A DNA stretch of 11,026 bases. Source: an uncultured Bacilli bacterium. Lineage in GTDB: Bacteria > Bacillota_I > Bacilli_A > RF39 > UBA660. The DNA lies in the NCBI GenBank assembly GCA_944332645.1, contig CALVKK010000034.1, positions 1 through 11,026 of the forward strand, given 5' to 3'. Both the position numbers and the translations under genes were made by a program. Below, in pieces: positions 6,699 to 11,026 of the stretch (the stretch's first letter is position 1; each line of letters opens with the position of its first letter). A model generated the notes under the pieces. That model made no database searches, was not told the origin of the DNA, and saw only the letters and a program-made list of their open reading frames with translations.

Positions 6699-7427
6699 AT
6701 GAATAACATAGAAAAAGATACTTTAAAAATAATTTGGGATTACATGGTTTTGAATCAGCCATTAACGAAATGTGATTTGATAATTGGTTGTGGTTGCTGT
6801 GATAAACAAATTCCCGTTCTTTGTGCTGAGTTATTAAAAAGGGGATATGCTTCTAAGATAATTTTTACAGGGGGTTTAGGCAAGATTACTCAAGACATTT
6901 TTCCTAAATCAGAAGCTGAAATTTATAGAGATATTGCAATTTCATGTGGTGTTGAATCTGAACGAATTTTGATTGAAAACAAATCAACTAATACAGGGGA
7001 TAATTTTAAATTTTCGGCAGATTTAATTGCAAAAAATAACCTTAAGGCGAATAAAATTTTAATTGTTCACCGTGGTATTTATCAAAGAAGGACTTTAAAT
7101 GTCGCTAAGACTGTCCTAAAAAATAGTGAACTTTTCATTACAGCTCCGCCTGTAACTTTTGAAGAGTTTATTACTTTTCTTGAACGTAGTACAAGTGAAG
7201 AAATCCAACGTTCAATTTCTGTCATTGTGGGAAATATTCAAAGGTTGATAATTTATCCACAGTTCGGTTGGCAAACAGAAGAAGAAATACCTCTTAATGT
7301 GCTAAGAGCATATAAAATTTTGAAGGAGATGGGGTATGATAAATATATTTATAAAAAAGAAGATATAAAAAAATTGATAAAAACGCATGGTTTAGAAAAA
7401 GGAAGACATCCTAATTATTTTAATTAA
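6699..7427 (+). CDS. YdcF/DUF218-like (SanA/ElyC superfamily) protein
   Basis: This 242-residue protein has the DUF218 order: LIIGCGCCDKQIPV (27-40, the first strand and glycine loop), KIIFTGGLGKIT (53-64, the typical SGG-like loop), PKSEAEIYRDIAISCGV (69-85), IENKSTNTGDNF (92-103, the E-S-NT-N signature) and ILIVHRGIYQRRTL (120-133, in place of the usual H-x-R segment). The C-terminal part (about 188-217), with IPLNVLRAYKILKEMGY, is typical of the YdcF subfamily. No signal peptide or membrane helix is seen, so it appears cytoplasmic, unlike membrane-anchored SanA/ElyC. E. coli YdcF is reported to bind S-adenosylmethionine; the reaction is unknown. Unusual here is the Cys-rich first loop GCGCCD. 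AGGTGG (6688-6693) overlaps the previous stop and lies five bases before the start. It is probably co-transcribed with rmuC and rnr. Confidence 0.85.
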   Translation: MNNIEKDTLKIIWDYMVLNQPLTKCDLIIGCGCCDKQIPVLCAELLKRGYASKIIFTGGLGKITQDIFPKSEAEIYRDIAISCGVESERILIENKSTNTGDNFKFSADLIAKNNLKANKILIVHRGIYQRRTLNVAKTVLKNSELFITAPPVTFEEFITFLERSTSEEIQRSISVIVGNIQRLIIYPQFGWQTEEEIPLNVLRAYKILKEMGYDKYIYKKEDIKKLIKTHGLEKGRHPNYFN

Positions 7428-7433
7428 TACAAT

Positions 7434-7438
7434 GGAGG
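7434..7438 (+). promoter_or_regulatory. Shine-Dalgarno site GGAGG that sets the rnr start
   Basis: GGAGG lies five bases before ATG 7444. An in-frame ATG at 7432 overlaps this site and has no ribosome binding site of its own, so translation should begin at 7444. Confidence 0.75.
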
Positions 7439-7443
7439 ACTTT

Positions 7444-9561
7444 ATGTTGGAAGATAAGATATTAGAAATATTAAAAAATGAGAATAAGGCACTATCTGTT
7501 TACGAAATAAACGATGCTTTAGGATTGACAACAGTTGATGAATTAAAAGAACTATTAAAAACTTTAAACGTTTTGGAAGATAATTTGAAAATTTATCGGA
7601 CTAATAAAAATAGATATCTATTGTTTTCCAATAGTCATTTAAAGATAGGAACGATGATTGCTAATAAAAAAGGTTATGGATTTGTTGATATCGAAGGTGA
7701 CCAAGATGTATTCATCCCACCTAATAGTATCAATGGAGCTATTCATGGTGATAAAGTAATTGTCGAAATAACTTCTCCTAAAGGAATCGATTTAGAAGGT
7801 CGAATAGTTAAAATTGTTGATCGCAAATTTAAACAAATGGTTGGTGAAATTTATTACAAAAAAAATAGACCTTATTTAAAATTAGATGATGATCGCATTA
7901 ATATTACTGTTGAAATAGATAAGAAAAAAACTCAAGGTGCTATGGACGGCCATAAGGTTTTAGTTAAAATTACTAACAAATTAAAAGAAAATAATTATAA
8001 AGGTGAGGTAATTAAGATTTTAGGTCATAAAAATGACCCCGGTGTCGATATTTTATCTATTACTAACGAAATGGGAATACCTGATACCTTTAGTGCTTTA
8101 GTTATGCAAGAGCTGGATAATGTTCCTGATGAAGTATTAGATAAAGATTTGATTGATCGAGTGGATTTAAGAAAAGAAATCATTTTTACAATCGATGGCG
8201 ACGATACGAAAGATATTGATGATGCGATATCGATTGAAAAGTTTCAAGATCACTATAAATTAGGCGTTCATATAGCTGATGTTAGCTATTATGTGAGACC
8301 TCACACTGCTTTAGATAATGAAGCATTTGATCGTGGTACTAGTGTTTATTTAGCTGATCGGGTTATTCCTATGTTGCCACATAAATTATCTAATGGTATT
8401 TGCTCATTAAATCCTAATGTTGATCGTTTGGCAATTTCTTGTATTATGGAAATAGATAAAAATGGCAATGTGATTGATTATGATATTTTAAAAACAGTTA
8501 TTAAATCGCGGATACAAATGACTTATAATAAAGTCAATCAAATTTTAGAAGACAACATTATTCCTGATGGCTATGAAGAATATGTCGACAAATTAAAAAT
8601 GATGGAAGATTTAGCTAATATTCTTCGCAAAAACAAAGAGAATCGTGGCTATATCGATTTTGAGATTGATGAATCAAAAATTGTTGTCGATGAAAAAGGT
8701 AAAGCTATTGACATAACTTTAAGAAATAGAGGAACTGGCGAAAAATTAATTGAAGATTTTATGATTGCAGCAAATGAAACTGTGGCTAATCATATTTATT
8801 ATATGCAATTACCATTTATCTATCGTGTCCATGGAGAACCAGATGAAGAAAAGATAACTAATTTTATGCGTTATCTTAATATTCTTGGTTATCATGTAAA
8901 AGCTGATTTAAAAAAATTAACTCCCAAAACGATGCAGAATATTTTAGCACAATTAAAAAGTAAAAAAGAATTCCATTTATTGTCAGCATTACTTTTAAGA
9001 AGTATGCAAAAAGCTGTTTACGATACAAATAATATTGGACATTTTGGAATTGCTAGTAAATGTTATACCCATTTTACTTCGCCAATTAGAAGATATCCAG
9101 ATACTACTGTTCATCGCTTGTTGCATACATATTTATTTAATAATAATATTAATAATGAAACAATTAATTATTATGAAAGAGAATTACCATTTATTGCTGA
9201 ACATACATCTGATATGGAAAGAAGAAGCATTGAATGTGAAAGAGCAGTTGATGATATGAAAAAAGCTGAATATATGATGGATCATATTGGCGAAGAATTT
9301 AATGGTATTATTAGTTCTGTTATGAATTTTGGAATGTTTGTTGAATTACCTAATTTGATTGAAGGATTAGTTAAATTAGATAGTCTTCAGGATGACTATT
9401 ATACGTATGATGAAACTACTTTTACTATTCGTGGTAATAATGATAAAAGAGGATATAGATTAGGTGATAGTGTTAGGGTAAAAGTAGTGGCAGCTGATAA
9501 AGAAAAACGAACGATTGATTTTGAGGTGATAAAGCATGGAAATTCAGAATCGGAAAGTTAA
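7444..9561 (+). CDS. rnr: Ribonuclease R (3'-5' exoribonuclease)
   Basis: RNase R degrades structured RNA from the 3' end and, with tmRNA-SmpB, removes defective messages. The 705-residue protein has the full domain order: N-terminal winged helix (about 1-55), cold-shock domain 1 (about 66-112, with KKGYGFVDIEGDQDVFIPP), cold-shock domain 2 (about 130-195), the RNB catalytic domain (about 243-570) and a C-terminal S1 domain (about 615-700, starting FNGIISSVMNFGMFVELP). The metal-binding aspartates are intact in DGDDTKDIDDAIS (Asp251, 257, 259 and 260). HIADVSYYV and HFTSPIRRYPD, both RNB hallmarks, are present. The protein is somewhat shorter than B. subtilis RNase R and lacks a long basic tail, ending HGNSESES. 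GGAGG precedes the chosen start. The gene overlaps smpB by 26 bases. Confidence 0.97.
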   Translation: MLEDKILEILKNENKALSVYEINDALGLTTVDELKELLKTLNVLEDNLKIYRTNKNRYLLFSNSHLKIGTMIANKKGYGFVDIEGDQDVFIPPNSINGAIHGDKVIVEITSPKGIDLEGRIVKIVDRKFKQMVGEIYYKKNRPYLKLDDDRINITVEIDKKKTQGAMDGHKVLVKITNKLKENNYKGEVIKILGHKNDPGVDILSITNEMGIPDTFSALVMQELDNVPDEVLDKDLIDRVDLRKEIIFTIDGDDTKDIDDAISIEKFQDHYKLGVHIADVSYYVRPHTALDNEAFDRGTSVYLADRVIPMLPHKLSNGICSLNPNVDRLAISCIMEIDKNGNVIDYDILKTVIKSRIQMTYNKVNQILEDNIIPDGYEEYVDKLKMMEDLANILRKNKENRGYIDFEIDESKIVVDEKGKAIDITLRNRGTGEKLIEDFMIAANETVANHIYYMQLPFIYRVHGEPDEEKITNFMRYLNILGYHVKADLKKLTPKTMQNILAQLKSKKEFHLLSALLLRSMQKAVYDTNNIGHFGIASKCYTHFTSPIRRYPDTTVHRLLHTYLFNNNINNETINYYERELPFIAEHTSDMERRSIECERAVDDMKKAEYMMDHIGEEFNGIISSVMNFGMFVELPNLIEGLVKLDSLQDDYYTYDETTFTIRGNNDKRGYRLGDSVRVKVVAADKEKRTIDFEVIKHGNSESES

Positions 9562-9973
9562 TTTTGACTATGAAATAATTGAAACTTTTGAAGTTGGAAT
9601 TGTTTTAACAGGAACAGAAATTAAATCAATTAGATTAGGTAAAGCTAACTTAAAAGACAGCTATGCTATTATCAGAAATAATGAACTTTATCTATTAAAC
9701 ATGCATATTAGTAAGTATGATCAAGGTAATATTTTTAATCATGATGAAACGCGAACAAGAAAACTACTTATGCATAAGAAAGAAATATTAAAATTACAGG
9801 CTAAATTGGATCTAGAAGGATTTACATTGGTACCGATTAAATTATATTTTAAAGGTAGTAAAGCTAAGATATTATTAGGTTTAGCTAAAGGTAAAAAAAA
9901 TTACGACAAAAGAGAATCTATCAAGAAAAAAGATATAAGTAGACAGATTAGTAAAGATTTAAAAAACTATTAG
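9536..9973 (+). CDS. smpB: SsrA-binding protein SmpB
   Basis: SmpB binds the tRNA-like end of tmRNA, delivers it to stalled ribosomes and fills the decoding centre with its tail. The 145-residue protein is close to the normal family length. It shows NRKVNFDYEI (5-14), the GIVLTGTEIKSIRLGKANLKDSYA core (21-44), the NMHISKYDQGNIFNHDETRTRKLL stretch (55-78), and YFKGSKAKILLGLAKGKKNYDKRE (104-127). The basic C-terminal tail (DKRESIKKKDISRQ...) is the part that enters the mRNA path. The start lies inside the end of rnr, with GAGGTG (9523-9528) seven bases upstream, so it is translated from the same message as rnr. The ssrA promoter begins three bases after its stop, keeping SmpB beside its RNA partner. 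Confidence 0.97.
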   Translation: MEIQNRKVNFDYEIIETFEVGIVLTGTEIKSIRLGKANLKDSYAIIRNNELYLLNMHISKYDQGNIFNHDETRTRKLLMHKKEILKLQAKLDLEGFTLVPIKLYFKGSKAKILLGLAKGKKNYDKRESIKKKDISRQISKDLKNY

Positions 9974-9976
9974 ATA

Positions 9977-10005
9977 TTTACAAAAAGTTAAAACTGTGAT
10001 ATTAT
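9977..10005 (+). promoter_or_regulatory. ssrA (tmRNA) promoter
   Basis: TTTACA (9977-9982) and TATTAT (10000-10005) are spaced 17 bases apart, and TGA just before the -10 makes it an extended -10. Transcription would start near 10012, a few bases before the mature tmRNA 5' end at 10017, leaving a short leader for RNase P. An inverted repeat, GTGATAT / ATATCAC (9996-10002 and 10008-10014), spans the -10 region. There is no terminator after smpB, so read-through may add to ssrA transcription. Confidence 0.8.
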
Positions 10006-10016
10006 ATATATCACGC

Positions 10017-10357
10017 GGGGCTGTCTAGTTTCGACGGGAATATCATTTTTAAAGGGCAAGTCGTTAAGGTATGACGTTATAATCCAAACAAAAAATAACT
10101 GGAAACAGAAATCAATTAGCTTTCGCTTAATTTAGAAGGCTGCTTCTTTATTTCTTTACTCACGAGAAGTAAAAGAGGCTCGATTAGTGAGTTATATCGA
10201 TAATTTGTTTTCTAGAGTTATCGATGAATTTAATAGAAATTACTAAGTAAAATTTTGATAATTTATTATTACTTAGGACATCAACAAATTATCTAAACTT
10301 GTAGAACTTTAATCTTGGTATTTTCGGACAGGGGTGCGATTCCCCTCAGCTCCACCA
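10017..10357 (+). ncRNA. ssrA: Transfer-messenger RNA (tmRNA)
   Basis: tmRNA enters stalled ribosomes as an alanyl-tRNA mimic and then serves as mRNA for a degradation tag. The ends pair as a 7-bp acceptor stem, GGGGCTG (10017-10023) with CAGCTCC (10347-10353), including the G3-U70 wobble recognised by alanyl-tRNA synthetase; discriminator A and CCA are encoded (10354-10357). The D-region TAGTTTCGACGGGA is typical. AATATC (10039-10044) pairs with GGTATT (10317-10322) as helix 2. The T arm is AGGGG / CCCCT (10330-10334 and 10342-10346). The mRNA-like part holds the tag frame at 10101. Further stems for the pseudoknot region include GATAATTTGTT / AACAAATTATC (10199-10209 and 10283-10293), CTAAGTAA / TTACTTAG (10243-10250 and 10269-10276) and ACTCAC / GTGAGT (10158-10163 and 10187-10192). 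It is a one-piece tmRNA of about 341 bases. It sits directly after smpB and rnr, its functional partners. Confidence 0.97.
10101..10130 (+). other. tmRNA proteolysis-tag reading frame, GNRNQLAFA-stop
   Basis: Aligning AAAAAATAACT with the E. coli segment before its resume codon (AAAAAATAGTC) places the resume codon at GGA 10101. Nine codons follow, G-N-R-N-Q-L-A-F-A, then TAA. With the Ala carried by tmRNA the tag is A-GNRNQLAFA. A Gly resume codon is also seen in B. subtilis, and an AFA ending is known from mycoplasma tags; LAFA resembles the LAA-type end read by ClpXP and similar proteases. It is one codon shorter than the E. coli tag. Confidence 0.85.
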
Positions 10358-10369
10358 TAGAGGAATCTG

Positions 10370-10387
10370 GTTGGACGTGTGTTCAAC
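10370..10387 (+). other. Hairpin in the tmRNA 3' trailer
   Basis: GTTGGAC (10370-10376) and GTTCAAC (10381-10387) form a 7-bp stem with one G-U pair and a GTGT loop. It lies between the encoded CCA and the terminator and has no T run of its own. It may guide 3' processing of the precursor; that is inference. Confidence 0.5.
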
Positions 10388-10399
10388 TTTCTAATAAAT

Positions 10400-10430
10400 A
10401 TCAATTCTAGAAATGGAATTGATTTTTTTT
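10400..10430 (+). terminator. Rho-independent terminator of ssrA
   Basis: ATCAATTC (10400-10407) pairs perfectly with GAATTGAT (10416-10423) around an 8-base loop, followed by seven T. It ends tmRNA transcription and any read-through from rnr-smpB. Confidence 0.85.
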
Positions 10431-10454
10431 GTTTATTAAGAAAGGGATGAATTT

Positions 10455-10633
10455 ATGGTAAGAGTAATAACACAAGAAATTGAGATTGAAGAATCTTTAA
10501 AGAAAAAGATATTTTTAATAAAAGAGAAATAGAAAAAGCAACTAAACATTTAAATGATGAAATGGATGAAACTGCTGAAGAATTTTATAAAACAAAGAAA
10601 GATAAAGAAAAAGATGATGACTTATCACTATAA
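10455..10633 (+). pseudogene. Small uncharacterised gene split by a -1 frameshift (broken or recoded)
   Basis: An ATG at 10455 is preceded by AAAGGG (10441-10446), a good ribosome binding site. The first frame gives only 25 residues (MVRVITQEIEIEESLK... to TAG 10530-10532). In the -1 frame, open from 10502, a charged sequence continues to TAA 10631-10633 (with REIEKATKHLNDEMDE and AEEFYKTKKDKEKDDDLSL). Joined at codon 16 this gives one 59-residue, highly charged, probably helical protein of even composition, suggesting a single original gene. The junction is T TTA AAG (10496-10502), which fits the X XXY YYZ pattern for -1 ribosomal slippage. No clear stimulating hairpin or internal Shine-Dalgarno site is seen, so a mutation or a lost A in sequencing is at least as likely. 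I do not recognise a family. The KilA-N gene follows 64 bases later. Confidence 0.5.
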
Positions 10634-10644
10634 TTAAAAATATG

Positions 10645-10653
10645 TGGTAAAAT
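10645..10653 (+). promoter_or_regulatory. Possible extended -10 promoter of the KilA-N gene
   Basis: TGG TAAAAT is an extended -10-like element in the gap before the KilA-N gene. No -35 box is evident. AAAGGA (10684-10689) provides the ribosome binding site eight bases before the ATG. Confidence 0.3.
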
Positions 10654-10697
10654 AAATAATTAAGAAACTTTATTCAATGATAGAAAGGATGTGACTT

Positions 10698-11026
10698 ATG
10701 AATAAAGATAATATTAAAACTGAAATAATAGTAAAAGAGCAAAAAATTAGTGTTTTACGAATTGATAATAAAGAATTTATATCACTTACCGATTTAGCAA
10801 GATACACAAACCCAGAAGAACCTAAAATTCCTATTTATGCTTGGATGAGAAATAAAGATGTTTTAGCATATCTAGGTTTGTGGGAACAACTTAATAATGA
10901 AGATTTCAAAGGTCACGAATTCGAGACCTTTGAGAATGAAGCTGGTAAAAATAGTTTCTATATGTCTCCTCAAAAATGGATTAAAGAAACTAATGCTATT
11001 GGTATTATTTCTAAATCTGGTAATAA
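10698..11026 (+). CDS. KilA-N domain protein (3' partial)
   Basis: The gene runs off the right edge; 109 codons are visible. The KilA-N domain is a DNA-binding module best known from phages and large DNA viruses and also common in gut bacterial genomes. The visible part has ISLTDLARYTNPEEPKIPI (28-46), YAWMRNKDVLAYLGLWEQLNN (47-67), the FETFENEAGKNSFYMSPQKW segment (75-94), and TNAIGIISKSG (98-108), which together match the first part of this bacterial KilA-N subfamily closely. A continuation of the domain (an aromatic/Gly-rich part and a helical end) is expected beyond the window. The start follows AAAGGA. Its target and role are unknown; the position behind tmRNA suggests island or prophage origin or a stand-alone regulator. 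A long palindrome lies inside the coding sequence. Confidence 0.85.
   Translation, partial: MNKDNIKTEIIVKEQKISVLRIDNKEFISLTDLARYTNPEEPKIPIYAWMRNKDVLAYLGLWEQLNNEDFKGHEFETFENEAGKNSFYMSPQKWIKETNAIGIISKSGN
10906..10933. repeat. 28-bp near-perfect palindrome inside the KilA-N gene
   Basis: TCAAAGGTC (10906-10914) and GACCTTTGA (10925-10933) are perfect inverted arms. The 10 bases between are A, the self-palindrome CGAATTCG, and A, so only one symmetric pair (A against A) breaks the dyad over 28 bases. It could form a hairpin in mRNA or be a binding site for a dimeric protein. It lies in frame, encoding part of the conserved domain. Confidence 0.8.

Noticed and set aside
7432..7434. Upstream ATG as rnr start
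   Set aside because: The GGAGG that follows it is the ribosome binding site for ATG 7444; nothing precedes 7432 at the right distance.
9035..9259. Plus-strand open frame within rnr
   Set aside because: It is out of frame within the RNB domain, which includes conserved motifs in the rnr frame.
1..11026. Mycoplasma genetic code (TGA as Trp)
   Set aside because: Trp is encoded by TGG in all recognised genes, no gene has an internal TGA, and TGA ends the wall hydrolase.

Overview
The window is strongly AT-rich bacterial DNA that uses the standard code: Trp is TGG throughout, and the one gene ending in TGA ends where the next gene begins. Every recognised gene is on the + strand. Shine-Dalgarno sites of GGTGA/AGGTGG type, extended -10 promoters (TGnTATAAT) and a tmRNA tag ending in AFA suggest a low-GC Firmicute or a relative of the Mollicutes (for example an RF39- or Erysipelotrichia-like gut lineage) that has not reassigned TGA. 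The lineage is an inference; no rRNA or other marker gene is present to settle it.

Left part (1-4524): a cell-envelope/type IV secretion cluster. A wall hydrolase with a SpoIID domain and a CHAP domain runs in from the left edge. It overlaps a predicted lipoprotein that also has a C-terminal membrane helix. A VirD4/TraG-type coupling ATPase follows with its own promoter and a strong terminator. Together they look like the end of a conjugation or type IV secretion gene set: wall opening, an envelope component and the DNA-recruiting ATPase. No relaxase, VirB4 or integrase is visible, so whether the set is mobile is open.

Middle (4525-9973): a small single-domain rhodanese stands alone between its own promoter and a terminator whose left arm is tandemly duplicated. 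A tightly packed probable operon then starts from an extended -10 promoter: rmuC, a YjdF/DUF2238-like membrane protein, a YdcF/DUF218-like protein, RNase R (rnr) and SmpB (smpB). Several of these genes overlap, and no terminator was seen inside.

Right part (9974-11026): the tmRNA gene ssrA follows smpB at once, with its own promoter, a recognisable tag reading frame (GNRNQLAFA) and a terminator. RNase R, SmpB and tmRNA are partners in trans-translation: SmpB and tmRNA rescue stalled ribosomes, and RNase R degrades the faulty mRNA. Beyond the tmRNA 3' end, a frequent integration point for genomic islands, lie a small gene split by a -1 frameshift at a T TTA AAG sequence and the start of a KilA-N domain gene, which runs off the right edge and carries a 28-bp near-perfect palindrome. 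These two look more like accessory or phage-related DNA.
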